Assembly (NCBI GenBank): GCA_018402455.1
Contig: JAGYIG010000001.1
Location: forward strand, 84,164 to 148,163
DNA length: 64,000 nt
Direction: 5' to 3'
Source: Opitutaceae bacterium
GTDB lineage: Bacteria; Verrucomicrobiota; Verrucomicrobiia; Opitutales; Opitutaceae
Positions 35,403 through 45,371 of this stretch are shown piece after piece. The first letter of the stretch is position 1. Each line of letters starts with the position of its first letter. A program made the position numbers and the translations under genes. The notes under the pieces were generated by a model. It was given only the letters and a program-made list of their open reading frames with translations, ran no database searches and was not told the DNA's origin.

Positions 35403-36080
35403 ATGCACCTTGACCTCGCGATGCAGGGTTTCGACACGAGATGGGTAGGGCTGGGTTTAGTGATGGTGGTCCTGACGGGTTGCGTAAACTCCGGCGTGGT
35501 GCCGGAGGAGGAAACGCTACCGGCCGCCTGGGCGGAGCGTCGGGTTACCGGAGAGACGTTCAACCCCGATGTTCTGGCGGCCGGAATTTTTGCCGAAACC
35601 AATCGCGTGCGAACGGCGCGCGGATTGCAGCCGTTTCGTAGTCGGGTCGGGCTGGCGAGAGCGGCTCAGTTGCAGGCCGTGACCAACGCGGCGGCGGGGC
35701 GGCTCTCCCATCACAACCCCTTCGAGGGAAAAACCACCGTGCAGGACCGGGTCCGCGCTCAGGGTCTGCGGGCCAGCGACGCTTGGGAAAATGTGGCGTC
35801 GGCCCTGTTGCGTCCGCCGTTCGAGGGCAGTGACTTCGTGGTCAGGGTGGATGCGGCCAGCCGAGAGACGCTCTACGATTTCCAGACCGGGGAGGAATTG
35901 CCGTGGCCGACTTACGCCGCGCTCGCACGCCGGATCGTGCAGCAGTGGATGGATTCGCCGCCGCACCGAGCCAATCTGCTCGATCCGAGACCTGCGCGGT
36001 TGGCCTGCGCCGTCGCGCTGCGGCAGATCCCGCTGGGCGGGGAAGTGATCTTCTCGACCCAGGTGTTCATTGCCCCATAA
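35403..36080 (+). CDS. CAP/SCP-domain lipoprotein
   Basis: 225 residues, starting MHLDLAMQGF or at the second ATG 35421, with a lipobox VLTGC. The CAP domain follows: NRVRTARGLQPFRSRVGLARAAQLQ, LSHHNPF, AWENVAS, VQQWMDSPPHRANLLDPR and the final strand. The His and Glu of the CAP cavity (SHHN, WENVA) are kept. Secreted CAP proteins in bacteria are poorly understood. Confidence 0.85.
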   Translation: MHLDLAMQGFDTRWVGLGLVMVVLTGCVNSGVVPEEETLPAAWAERRVTGETFNPDVLAAGIFAETNRVRTARGLQPFRSRVGLARAAQLQAVTNAAAGRLSHHNPFEGKTTVQDRVRAQGLRASDAWENVASALLRPPFEGSDFVVRVDAASRETLYDFQTGEELPWPTYAALARRIVQQWMDSPPHRANLLDPRPARLACAVALRQIPLGGEVIFSTQVFIAP

Positions 36081-36088
36081 ACGCGGTG

Positions 36089-37144
36089 ATGTCTGCTGAC
36101 GCCGCCCCTTCCGTTGCCCCCGTTCCGCTCCGCTGGGGCATTGTATCCACCGGTCACATTGCCGGCGTATTTGCCCGCAGTATGGCGGGCTCGCGTCTAG
36201 GCCGACTGGTGGGGGTGGGCAGCCGAACCGCCGCCTCCGCCCGCACCTTTGCATCGGCATGGGGCCTGGCCCCTGCCCATACCCATGGCACGCTCGCCGG
36301 GTTGCTGGCCGATCCGGAGATCGATGCGGTTTATGTCGCGACGCCCCATCCGATGCACTGCGAGGTCGTGGTGGCGGCGCTGGCGGCGGGCAAACACGTT
36401 TTGTGCGAGAAGCCCATGGCCATGAGCCTGGCCGATGTGGAGCAGATGCAACAGGCGGCGCGCGCGGGCGGTCGCACGCTGATGGAGGCGTGGATGTACC
36501 GTTGCCACCCGCAGACCGAACGGGTGGAGGCCCTGGTGGCGGAAGGCGCCATCGGGCGACTGCGACACATCCAAGGCGCGTTCAGTTTTCACGCCGCCTT
36601 CGATCCGGCGGGCCGGTTGTGGGATCGCGCGTTGGGCGGGGGAGGCATTTTGGATGTCGGCGGCTACCCGTTGTCCTACGCCCGACGGCTGGCCGGGGTG
36701 GCTCTGGGCCGTGCGTTCGCCGATCCCACCGCCCTGCATGCCGTGGGCGTGCTGCACCCCGAGACCGGTGCGGACACACAGGCCAGCGCCGTGCTGCAAT
36801 TTGACGGGGGGATCACGGCCGAAGTGTCCTGTGGCACCTGGGTGACCCAACAGAATCGGGTCCGCCTCTACGGGAGCGAAGGGCGGATTGAGATTCCCTC
36901 CCCGTTCGTGGTTTCCCGGGAGGTTGAGCCGACGGAGATTTGGTGGCAACGGGAGGGACAGGCCGAGCCGACGGCGATCACCATCACGCCGGATCGGGGC
37001 ATCTATGCCTACGAAGCGGACGCGTTTGCCGCCGCTGTCCATGCGGGTCACCTCGAAGTGCCGGCGTGCGGGTGGGCGGACACGCGGGGGAACATCGCCG
37101 CTCAGCTGGAATGGTGCCGCCAAGTCGGCGTGCACTACGCATAA
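36089..37144 (+). CDS. Gfo/Idh/MocA family oxidoreductase
   Basis: 351 residues from ATG 36089. N-terminal Rossmann domain (WGIVSTGHIAGVFARSM, AVYVATPHPMHCEVVVAALAAGKHVLCEKPMAMS) with the catalytic Lys in EKP, then the alpha/beta C-terminal domain (GGGILDVGGYPLSYARRL). It resembles trans-dihydrodiol/1,5-anhydro-fructose dehydrogenase-type members acting on sugars. It begins 8 bases after the CAP gene stop, so co-transcription is likely. Confidence 0.9.
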   Translation: MSADAAPSVAPVPLRWGIVSTGHIAGVFARSMAGSRLGRLVGVGSRTAASARTFASAWGLAPAHTHGTLAGLLADPEIDAVYVATPHPMHCEVVVAALAAGKHVLCEKPMAMSLADVEQMQQAARAGGRTLMEAWMYRCHPQTERVEALVAEGAIGRLRHIQGAFSFHAAFDPAGRLWDRALGGGGILDVGGYPLSYARRLAGVALGRAFADPTALHAVGVLHPETGADTQASAVLQFDGGITAEVSCGTWVTQQNRVRLYGSEGRIEIPSPFVVSREVEPTEIWWQREGQAEPTAITITPDRGIYAYEADAFAAAVHAGHLEVPACGWADTRGNIAAQLEWCRQVGVHYA

Positions 37145-37219
37145 TTCCGCATACTTTGCGGGTGGATTTATCAGTGCCGCTGGTTTGTAGTGGCGTGGTC
37201 CCCCCCGAGAATTTTGCCC

Positions 37220-38434
37220 ATGAAACGACTGAGCCCGATTATCGCTTTCGCATTTGTATTGTCCGTGGTGGTGTTGCCCCTGTGGGCCGCGGATGGCGCG
37301 CCGGTCCCTCGTGACCGCTCGCCCGCTGCCCCGGTGGCGACCGCGGTGGCGGCGGTGACGGGTATTGCCATCTCCCCCCTGCTCGGGTCCGGTGCCTATG
37401 GGGCCTACCAGTATTTCCGCACTCCGGCGGAGCAGCGTCATACGTTACCCTGGTTCGCCCAAGTGAGCTTCTGGTTGCCGGCGATCGGGTTGGTGGGGGC
37501 CGTGGCGGCCAAGGATGCGGCGGGTGCGGCCCTGCCTCCCGGTTGGAAGAAACCGCTCGATGTGCTGGACACGTTGGAAAACAAAGCGACCGGGCTCGTG
37601 GCCGCCGGTGCCGTGGTGCCGTTCACGATGGCCTCGCTGTCCAAGATGATTGCGGGGGGAGGCGATCCGGTCGCGCTCAACCCCGAAGTGCTTTCCATGA
37701 GCGGATTGGCCACGATCCATCTGGCCGCCATCGACTGGTCCTGGTTGCTGAACATCCTGACGGTTCCGCTGGGCATTGCGATCTACGCCATCGTTTGGAT
37801 GGGATCACATGCCATCAACGGACTCATCTTGCTCAGCCCCTGGGGCGCGATCGATGCGGCGCTCAAGGCCGGCAAGACCGCCCTGCTTGGTTTGGTGACG
37901 CTCACTGCCCAGCTCGATCCCATGATCAGTGCGATCCTCTCCCTGGTGATCATCCTTATGGCTTGGCTCATCGCGGGATGGTCGTTCCGGCTCACCGTCT
38001 TCAGTTGGATCTTTTGCTGGGACTTTTTCAGCCGGCGCAACCGCCGCTTCTCCGTGGGGATGCACCAGACCAGCGTGTTTGCCGGAGTGGGGTTGAAAGG
38101 CGTGCCCCAGCGCACCTACGGCAATCTCGCGCGGGATGCCCAAGGCAACAACACCTTCATCTACAAGCCCTGGCTGGTGATGCCGGAGAAGCGGGTGTCC
38201 TTCCCGGAGGGCACCGAACTGGCGGCCGGCCGGGGGGCCTTTTTCTCCAACGTCACCGATGGCGAAAAGGAGCTCTTGGTGCTGCCGCCGCGCTACCGCA
38301 CCCACGAAGCGGAGCTGGCGAGCCTCTACGGTTTCCAGCGCGGCGTGGAACCCATCGGCCTGAACAAAGCCTGGAGTTGGTTGCGCGGGGCCTTGGGCGT
38401 GGGACCCAAACAGCGGGACCCCGTCACCGCGTAG
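37220..38434 (+). CDS. Membrane protein of unknown family
   Basis: 404 residues from ATG 37220. A signal peptide (MKRLSPIIAFAFVLSVVVLPLWA) is followed by about seven hydrophobic segments (for example VATAVAAVTGIAISPLLG, VSFWLPAIGLVGAVAA, LTVPLGIAIYAIVWMG, ISAILSLVIILMAWLIAG) and a soluble C-terminal ~130 residues beginning FFSRRNRRFSVGMHQTSVF. The family is not recognised. The C-terminal part includes a beta pattern (FIYKPWLVMPEKRVSFPEG, ELLVLPPRYRTHEAEL). It precedes the FIST gene by 16 bases. Confidence 0.7.
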   Translation: MKRLSPIIAFAFVLSVVVLPLWAADGAPVPRDRSPAAPVATAVAAVTGIAISPLLGSGAYGAYQYFRTPAEQRHTLPWFAQVSFWLPAIGLVGAVAAKDAAGAALPPGWKKPLDVLDTLENKATGLVAAGAVVPFTMASLSKMIAGGGDPVALNPEVLSMSGLATIHLAAIDWSWLLNILTVPLGIAIYAIVWMGSHAINGLILLSPWGAIDAALKAGKTALLGLVTLTAQLDPMISAILSLVIILMAWLIAGWSFRLTVFSWIFCWDFFSRRNRRFSVGMHQTSVFAGVGLKGVPQRTYGNLARDAQGNNTFIYKPWLVMPEKRVSFPEGTELAAGRGAFFSNVTDGEKELLVLPPRYRTHEAELASLYGFQRGVEPIGLNKAWSWLRGALGVGPKQRDPVTA

Positions 38435-38450
38435 GAGCGGGTGCCCGACG

Positions 38451-39587
38451 ATGCAAACCCGGATGATGCGTTGGGCCGAGGGAACTTGGCAGGGGGCCGG
38501 GGAACCCTGGTTGGACGCTCATCTGGTGTTGGTTTTCGGTGCCGGTGCCGTCCTCCGTGATCCCACCTTCCGGGCGGCCCTGCGAGCCGCCGGCCCTCGC
38601 GCCGAGATTGTGGGCTGCAGCACGGCGGGAGAGATTCTGGGCGACCGGGTGACGGATCAAGGCGCCGTGGCTCTGGCGGTGGCCTTTGACACTGCCCGAG
38701 CGCGGGTGGTGCACCACGCATTGGAGGAGGGCAATGAACCGAGCTTTGCCGCCGGCCTGGCGCTCGGGCGGGCCTTGGCCACGGAAGGACTGCGGCACGT
38801 TCTGGTCCTGAGCAGTGGACTCAAGGTGAACGGATCCCGCTTGGTGGAAGGCCTGAGAGCGGAATTGCCGGCGGGCGTCAGTGCCACCGGCGGCCTGGCC
38901 GGGGATGGCTCCAGATTCCACGACACCACCGTCCTCCACCGGGATCACTGCGGCCCGGATGGCGTCATCGGCGTGGGATTTTATGGCGATAGCCTGGAGG
39001 TGCACTGGGGCACCGCCGGAGGTTGGGAAGCGTTTGGCCCCCGTCGTCACGTCACCCGCAGCAAGGCCAACGTGTTGTATGAGCTCGATGGCAAACCGGC
39101 TTTGGAACTCTACAAAACCTACCTCGGCGAACGAGCGGCGGGACTGCCGGCCACCGGTCTGCTGTTTCCCCTGGAGTTGCTCCCGGTCGAGGACAACGCG
39201 TCCGGTTTGGTGCGCACGATTCTCGCCGTCGACGAGTCCACCCAGTCCCTCACCTTCGCCGGGGAAGTGCCGGAGGGCCGCAAGGTTCGGTTGATGAAAT
39301 CCACGATCGACAAGTTGGTTTGGGGAGCCGAAACCGCGGCGGAAATGGCCGGTCGGTCCGGCTCGCCCCCCGATCTTGCCCTGCTGGTCAGCTGCGTCGG
39401 TCGCCGACTCGTGCTCGATCAACGCGTCGAAGAGGAGGTCGAGGCCGTGCTCCAACAGTTGGGTCACCCGCGGGCAGCCATCGGGTTCTATTCCTACGGC
39501 GAGATCGGACCGGGCGGCGTCAGCCACGGTTGTGAACTGCATAACCAAACCATGGCCCTGACCACGCTGAGGGAGCGATCCGCATGA
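38451..39587 (+). CDS. FIST-domain sensory protein
   Basis: 378 residues made of FIST_N (AHLVLVFGAG..., EIVGCSTAGEILGDRV, VLVLSSGLKVNGSRLVEGL, SATGGLAGDGSRFHDT) and FIST_C (NVLYELDGKPALELYKTYLG, LPPDLALLVSCVGRRLVL and GFYSYGEIGPGGVSHGCELHNQT). FIST domains bind small ligands in sensing pathways. The stop overlaps the histidine kinase start (ATGA), so it is very probably the kinase's input subunit. Confidence 0.9.
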   Translation: MQTRMMRWAEGTWQGAGEPWLDAHLVLVFGAGAVLRDPTFRAALRAAGPRAEIVGCSTAGEILGDRVTDQGAVALAVAFDTARARVVHHALEEGNEPSFAAGLALGRALATEGLRHVLVLSSGLKVNGSRLVEGLRAELPAGVSATGGLAGDGSRFHDTTVLHRDHCGPDGVIGVGFYGDSLEVHWGTAGGWEAFGPRRHVTRSKANVLYELDGKPALELYKTYLGERAAGLPATGLLFPLELLPVEDNASGLVRTILAVDESTQSLTFAGEVPEGRKVRLMKSTIDKLVWGAETAAEMAGRSGSPPDLALLVSCVGRRLVLDQRVEEEVEAVLQQLGHPRAAIGFYSYGEIGPGGVSHGCELHNQTMALTTLRERSA

Positions 39588-41346
39588 GCGATGACTCCAC
39601 CCACCCGCTGCTGCGCCGTCAGCTGGAAAAAACCCTCTCCGGCATCGACCTATCCGACGGCCCCTGGCCGGAGTTTTTGGCGGCGGTCAACGCCGCCTAC
39701 CAGCAGGCGGACCAGGAGCGCGAATTTGTGGAACGCACCCTCGACGTGGTTTCGACGGAATTGACCGCTGCCAATGAACAAATCCGGCGCGATGCCGAGG
39801 CGCAGCTGTCCCAACTCACCCACTACTACTCCCGCACCCTCGACACCCAAAACGGCCTGGTGCTGTGCTACCGGCGCACGGCCGACGGCGATTTTGAGCA
39901 CACGCTGTGTCGCGGCCAATTGTGCCAACGCATGGGCTATTCGCCGGATCGGGTGGAACACCATCGGCTGGGCAAGATTCTGCGCGGCCCCCTGCGACGT
40001 CGCATGCTGCGGGTCTACCAGGCCGGTTGGGCCGGCAAAATCAAGACCCTCGAAGGCGGCAGCAAACGCCGCGGGGTTCGCTTTCTGGCCGTCTTCCATC
40101 CCGTGAGGGAAAACGGTGAAACCACCGAGGTGATTGTGTCGGCGGTGGAAGTGTCGGAACTGAAATCCACCGAACAAGCCCTCCGCCAGGCCAAGGCCAA
40201 AGCCGAAGCCGCGGACCGCGCCAAGAGTGATTTCCTCGCGGTCATGAGTCACGAGATCCGCACGCCCATGAACAGCGTCATCGGCTTCACCAGCCTGTTG
40301 CGCACGACCCCCCTCACGGAGGAGCAGGCTCACTTCGTGAAGATGATCGAGTCCTCCGGAGAGGGACTGCTTGAAATCATCAACGATGTTTTGGACATTT
40401 CCAAAATCGAAGCCGGGCGACTGGAACTTTCCCTCGAGCCGGTCGAACCGCTGGGGCTCGCTCACGAGGTCGTGGCGATGATGCGCCCGCGGGCGGACGA
40501 GAAGGGGGTGCTGCTCCAGCTCCACGTGGCGGCCAACGTGCCCGAACAGATCAAAACCGATCGCGCCAGACTACGACAGATTTTGATCAACCTGGTGGGC
40601 AACGCCATCAAGTTCACTGCCCGGGGATCGGTGTCATTGGAGATTGAATACAACACGCCGGCGCAGCTCGGCGGCAAGGTGATCGACACCGGCATCGGCA
40701 TCGCCCCCGAGGGGGCCGGAAACGCCTGTTCAAGCCGTTCAGTCAGGTCGACTCCTCGACCACCCGCAACTATGGTGGCACCGGTCTGGGACTCGCGATC
40801 TGCAAACGTCTCACCGAGGCCATGGGCGGCGGCATCACGGCCTCCAGTGAGGCGGGGCAGGGGTCCTGCTTCGCCTTCACGGTCCTGGCTCCCGTCGTCG
40901 CCCCAGTGGTCGTGTCCCGCGCCACTGTCGCTGCGACGGGAGATGGAGTGGTCAAGGATGCCGGGGAGGCCCCGTCCATTCTGGTTGTCGATGACAACCC
41001 GATCAACCGGAGGGTGTTGGGGATGATTTTGCGGACCGAGGGCTACCAAAAGATCGCCTATGCGGAAAACGGGGCGGACGCGGTGGCGCGGGTGCGCGAG
41101 CACGCGCCGGACCTCGTTTTTATGGATGTGGAAATGCCGGTGATGGATGGCATGACCGCAGTGCGGGAGATTCGCGGGTTGCCGCGTGTGACCGACCACA
41201 CCCCTTGGATCATTGGACTGAGTGCGAACGTCTGGCGCGACACGGTGGAGCGGGCCCGGGCGGCCGGCATGAACGACTACCTTTCCAAGCCGCTGCGGCG
41301 GGAAGAGGTGAGCGCGGCCATTCGTCATCGTCTCCGGTCGCATTGA
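39584..41346 (+). pseudogene. Hybrid histidine kinase/response regulator with one apparent frameshift
   Basis: About 587 codons in total. No membrane helices. A PAS-like region (about residues 90-195), then HisKA (SDFLAVMSHEIRTPMNSVIG, phospho-His), the ATPase lobe (N box LINLVGNAIKFTA, G1 DTGIGIAPE, G2 GGTGLGLAICKRL) and a receiver (ILVVDDNPINRRVL, phospho-Asp in LVFMDVEMPVMDGM). The break lies between G1 and the F box: in GAGGGGGCCGG near 40699-40710 one G is missing; adding it gives GREKLFKPFSQ-type sequence (here RKRLFKPFSQVDSSTTRNYG). It is translationally coupled to the FIST gene. A lone cytosolic hybrid kinase; the output gene is not in the window. Confidence 0.88.
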
Positions 41347-41364
41347 GATCGTCTCAAGGGAAAC

Positions 41365-42438
41365 TCAAGACTGGGGGGTGATGATGGCTTTCACCACTCC
41401 ATCCGCCAACCCCATGGCCAGGGCATACGCGTCGGCGGACCGCGCCAGGTCAAATTGGTGACTCACCAATCCGTCGAGCACCCCCTGCATCAGGGGATGT
41501 TCGATCAACGCCAGCGCGCGCGGGTAGGTGTGTTTCATGCGTCGGGCGAACCGGACGGTGAGGCCTTTGCGCCGGGGGGTGGCGTGACCGAACTCCGTGC
41601 GGTCGTGCGCCGGGATGCCCACCAGCACAACCCGACCGCCTATTCGCGTGGCGGCGAAGGTTTGGTCAACCGAGTTCCCCGCATCGGCCGCTTCGAATCC
41701 GACATCGGCGCCCCGCCCGCCGGTGGCCTCCAGCAGCGGGCGCACCACGCTTTCCGCCGTGCCCTCCGCCGTTCCCGGCCAGGTCGTGGCTCCCGCTTTT
41801 TTGGCGTGGGCCCGGCGGGCGGCCATGGGTTCAAAGACGTGGACCTCCCGGGCACCGGCGATTCGCGCCAACACCAGCAGCAGCAGTCCAATCGGCCCGG
41901 CACCGAAAATGACCACCGTGTCCCCCGGACGCACTCGGCCCAGATCCAGCGCGTGGATCGCCACCCCCAGCGGCTCGAGCATCGCCGCCGCGGCATCCGA
42001 TACGTTTGCCGGCACCCGATAACAATTGCGGGCCGGCACGTTGAGGCGTTCACACAGACTGCCGTCATCCGGGGGCACGCCAAAAAAGAAGTGATCCGGA
42101 CAGAGATTCGGATGGCCGTTCCGACACGACTCGCAATGACCGCAGGGAATGGCCGGATCCACCGCAACCCGGTCCCCGACCCGTAGCCGCTCGCCATCCT
42201 CGGCCCGGGAATCGGACCCGGTGGCGATCACCGTGCCGGCGAATTCATGACCCAGAATCACCGGATCCTCCACCACCCGCCCGCCGATCCCTCCCGTCTC
42301 ATACAAGTGAAGGTCCGAGCCACACACCCCCACGGCCGTGACCGCGATCGTAACCTGATCGGCCGCCGGTGCAGGCGGTTCGGGTATCTCGTCCCCGCGT
42401 AAGTCATGCGGACCGTGCAGCCGGATTGCTTTCATCAA
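41365..42438 (-). CDS. Zinc-dependent medium-chain alcohol/sugar dehydrogenase
   Basis: 357 residues. Catalytic zinc ligands: Cys and Asp in VGVCGSDLHLYE, His-Glu in LGHEFAG. Structural zinc: CGHCESCRNGHPNLC. NAD site: VIFGAGPIGLLLLVLARIAGA. It resembles threonine 3-dehydrogenase and sorbitol dehydrogenase; substrate unknown. Convergent with the histidine kinase. Confidence 0.9.
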   Translation of the reverse strand: MMKAIRLHGPHDLRGDEIPEPPAPAADQVTIAVTAVGVCGSDLHLYETGGIGGRVVEDPVILGHEFAGTVIATGSDSRAEDGERLRVGDRVAVDPAIPCGHCESCRNGHPNLCPDHFFFGVPPDDGSLCERLNVPARNCYRVPANVSDAAAAMLEPLGVAIHALDLGRVRPGDTVVIFGAGPIGLLLLVLARIAGAREVHVFEPMAARRAHAKKAGATTWPGTAEGTAESVVRPLLEATGGRGADVGFEAADAGNSVDQTFAATRIGGRVVLVGIPAHDRTEFGHATPRRKGLTVRFARRMKHTYPRALALIEHPLMQGVLDGLVSHQFDLARSADAYALAMGLADGVVKAIITPQS

Positions 42439-42548
42439 CGTTCAACGTAGCCCAAACCGAGTCAGGCACCAGATTCGATTGGCGCGACCGTCATCCGGGT
42501 CCTGACTAGAGGTCCGCTCCCTGACCCTCTTCGTCCCCGATCTTACCC

Positions 42549-43520
42549 ATGAAAATCAAATCCCTTTTTGCCGGTCTGATCTGCGCCGCCTCGGCGTCGG
42601 CCGCCACCCCGGTTGTGCTCTCCACCGATATCGCCGGCGACATCGATGACACCTGGGCGCTCGTGCATCTCCTGCGCTCGCCCGAACTCGACCTCAAGAT
42701 GGTGCTGACGGAGACCGGGGAGGCCCGCTACCGGGCCTCCGTGGCCGCCCGGATGCTCGAAATCGCGGAGCGCACCGACGTGGAGATCGCGCTCGGTTTG
42801 AGCTTCGGGGTGATGGCCGATAAGGACCGGCATCAGGGGCCTTGGGTCGCTGACTATGATTTGGACGCTTACCCCGGCACGGTGCACGAGGATGGGATCC
42901 AAGCCTTCATCGATCTGATTCGCGCGTCAGACGAGCCGGTGACCGTGATTGCCATCGGCCCGGTCCCCAGCCTGGCCGCGGCGATTGAACGCGCCCCCGA
43001 CATTGCGAAAAAGTGCCACCTCACCAGCATGCACGGGGCCTTCGACAAAGGCTACGGAGGCGGACCTGTGGCCGATCCCGAATACAACGTGCGCGCCGCC
43101 GTGCCGGCGTTGCGCACGGTCTTCGACGCCGGTTGGCGATCGATCAAAATCACCCCACTCGACACCTGTGGGCTCGTTTACCTCGACGGCGCCAACTACC
43201 GGCGGATTTGGAATGCCGTGGACGATCCGGTCATCCGCGGCCTGATCGAAAACTACGCGGTCTGGGCCCCCCGGGTGCCCTGGATGGATGGCCTGTCCCT
43301 GCTGACCCACGCCTCCTCCACGCTCTTCGACGATGTCGCGGTTTACTTGGCCTATGGTGAGGAGTTCATCGAATATGAAACGATCCGGTTTCATATCACC
43401 GACGAAGGCCACACCGTGCGCGATGCCAACGGCCCGCATGAAGCCGAAGTCGCGATAAACTGGACCGATTTGAACGGGTTCCGCCATTGGCTGACCGGTC
43501 GCCTCTTGGGCGAGCATTGA
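42549..43520 (+). CDS. Exported inosine/uridine-preferring nucleoside hydrolase
   Basis: 323 residues with a signal peptide (MKIKSLFAGLICAASASAA). The calcium-binding motif is present in variant form, STDIAGDIDDTWAL (DxDxxxDD), with VTVIAIGPVPSLAAAI and DAGWRSIKITPLD. Such enzymes split nucleosides into base and ribose, here in the periplasm. The second half is less conserved than in bacterial RihA/B. The leader before ATG 42549 is pyrimidine-rich. Confidence 0.85.
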   Translation: MKIKSLFAGLICAASASAATPVVLSTDIAGDIDDTWALVHLLRSPELDLKMVLTETGEARYRASVAARMLEIAERTDVEIALGLSFGVMADKDRHQGPWVADYDLDAYPGTVHEDGIQAFIDLIRASDEPVTVIAIGPVPSLAAAIERAPDIAKKCHLTSMHGAFDKGYGGGPVADPEYNVRAAVPALRTVFDAGWRSIKITPLDTCGLVYLDGANYRRIWNAVDDPVIRGLIENYAVWAPRVPWMDGLSLLTHASSTLFDDVAVYLAYGEEFIEYETIRFHITDEGHTVRDANGPHEAEVAINWTDLNGFRHWLTGRLLGEH

Positions 43521-43559
43521 TGACCAATCGCGGCGGCACGAAAGGAGGCGGAGTGTTTC

Positions 43560-45371
43560 CTACTCCTCCGGGTAGTCGTAAATCTCAATCAAGGCGACGC
43601 CGGTTTGGCTGTCGTCCCAGCCGGAGACTTGGAGGGTGTAGACACCGGGGTTGAGGGTCAGCAAAACAATCGATTCCTGACGGTTGTTCACGCCCCCCTC
43701 CGACAGGTCATGCGGGATGGGAAACGCCCCGACTTTCTCCATGGCCTCGACCAACATGGGTTGATGGATGAAGGGATCGTCCCAGTCGTCGATGATTCGA
43801 ATGACTTGTTGTCCCTGAAAAACCGTTAGCAGGGTGTCGTCCAGCGTGCCGGCCACGCCGAAGTCGGCCAAAGTGTCGCCGATCGCGCGCACCAGATAGG
43901 TGCGGGGTCCGGGACCGTCGACGACCAGACCTGCGACCATGACTTCCAGGCCGGTGCCGACGAAGCCCCGGGTGGAGAGGTTGGTCAGCTTGCTGGTGCT
44001 GTTGCCGAGATCGACGTCGTAGGCCTCCACAATGACAAGTCCGTCGGCCCCCGCATCGCCCTCGACCAACGCCGTGTAGGCCCCGGGTTCGAGATCGACC
44101 AGCACAACCGCATCCTGCGAACCCGAAAGCAGCTCGAAGCCGCCCACGGCTGTCGTGGTGGCGATGATCTCGGCGGCGGCCGTGGTATTGGTTTCCCAAT
44201 CGTCATTGGTGGCGATGGTCCCGCCGCCAACGCGCACCAAGGAGAGGCGCGGATTGCGGTGGGTGCCGGGCAGATTGAACGGTGGCTCGCTCAAAGTGGG
44301 ACCAACGGCGCGGACCAACACCCGTTTGGTGCCGGTGCCGGCGACGACAAAACCGACTTGCAGGGTCTGGGATCCCGAGCCGGCGAAGGCACGGGTCGAG
44401 AGGTTGGCCATCTTGGTCTCCGCGGACGTGGTCACCGGATTGACCGTAAGGGTCGACTCCGAAGTGAGGGTGCCAAAGAGCGTGTCGACGAGCAGGGTGT
44501 AGGTGCCGGCATCATACGGCTGGGCGGCGCCGATGAAGAGGTCAGGGTCTTGGAAGGTGAACAGGTAGCTATCGACATCCAAATTCGGAAAAAACCAGAA
44601 GTAGGATAACGCGTTGTTGCCGCCGGGAGGGGGGGGAGCCTGCCCATCCAATTCCCATTCCAAACGGACCAACTCACCCACCTCCACCGTCAGATCGTTC
44701 AGGTCTTGGGTGAATTCCGGAACGGACGCACTGCTGGAGTAAATCGCGACGGCACCGGCAATGTCGTCGGCTTGCAGCACATCAATGTTCGAGATGGTGG
44801 AGTTCATCACTGCCTCGACTTCTTGAGCCGGGAAGTCCTCGTCCGGGTGGTCCAATCCCAGCAGGTGCCCCAGTTCGTGGGTGGCCACGCGCCGCAGATC
44901 GACGGAGAAGGCACGGCGAGGGCCGCGATAGGAATTCCAAACCGGGCCGTCGGTGTTGATGACGATATCGGATTCCGCCCAGAGGTTGGGGCCGGCGGTG
45001 CTGGTCTCGGAGAGGGTGACGCCGAGCACGTTTTCACCAAACTCCTCGCCGTAAATGTCTTTGGCGAAGAAAACCTCGTTCACCCCGTTGCCAGGGGCAT
45101 GAGGAGCGGTGGATTCACCCTCCACCAGCGTAATGCGGTCCAGATGTTCATTCCATTCCGCCATGGAACTGCGGACCACCTCATCCCATGACGTGCTGCC
45201 ATCGAATAAGCTGCTGCCGATGTTGGGGGCGTTTTCGTCGGACATGTGCACCACGATCACCACGTCGCCATCGGCCCAGCGGGCGCCGCGGTATAGCCAG
45301 GCGTGCAGGGGATTGACGGCGGCGAGAACGGCGGCGGTGAGGGCGCAACGAAAGAGGGCCCGCGGGGTCAT
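43560..45371 (-). CDS. Secreted matrixin-type metalloprotease with repeated C-terminal LSTRG domains
   Basis: 603 residues. Signal peptide about 24 residues. Catalytic domain: ATHELGHLLGLDHPDE, the extended zinc motif HExxHxxGxxH, and a Met-turn in VEAVMNSTIS. After a spacer with an Ig-like segment (residues ~215-315) there are two copies of a ~125-residue domain beginning NLSTRAFAGSGSQTLQVGFV and NLSTRGFVGTGLEVMVAGLV, each with xxxRAxGxTL, NDDW/DDWDD, and GxYTAxV motifs. The same domain occurs in the fasciclin protein at 53.2 kb. The start codon overlaps the stop of a broken upstream gene. Confidence 0.85.
   Translation of the reverse strand: MTPRALFRCALTAAVLAAVNPLHAWLYRGARWADGDVVIVVHMSDENAPNIGSSLFDGSTSWDEVVRSSMAEWNEHLDRITLVEGESTAPHAPGNGVNEVFFAKDIYGEEFGENVLGVTLSETSTAGPNLWAESDIVINTDGPVWNSYRGPRRAFSVDLRRVATHELGHLLGLDHPDEDFPAQEVEAVMNSTISNIDVLQADDIAGAVAIYSSSASVPEFTQDLNDLTVEVGELVRLEWELDGQAPPPPGGNNALSYFWFFPNLDVDSYLFTFQDPDLFIGAAQPYDAGTYTLLVDTLFGTLTSESTLTVNPVTTSAETKMANLSTRAFAGSGSQTLQVGFVVAGTGTKRVLVRAVGPTLSEPPFNLPGTHRNPRLSLVRVGGGTIATNDDWETNTTAAAEIIATTTAVGGFELLSGSQDAVVLVDLEPGAYTALVEGDAGADGLVIVEAYDVDLGNSTSKLTNLSTRGFVGTGLEVMVAGLVVDGPGPRTYLVRAIGDTLADFGVAGTLDDTLLTVFQGQQVIRIIDDWDDPFIHQPMLVEAMEKVGAFPIPHDLSEGGVNNRQESIVLLTLNPGVYTLQVSGWDDSQTGVALIEIYDYPEE

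Noticed and set aside
36197..37441. 414-codon minus-strand frame opposite the oxidoreductase gene
   Set aside because: The plus strand encodes a recognisable Gfo/Idh/MocA enzyme; this one has no family character.
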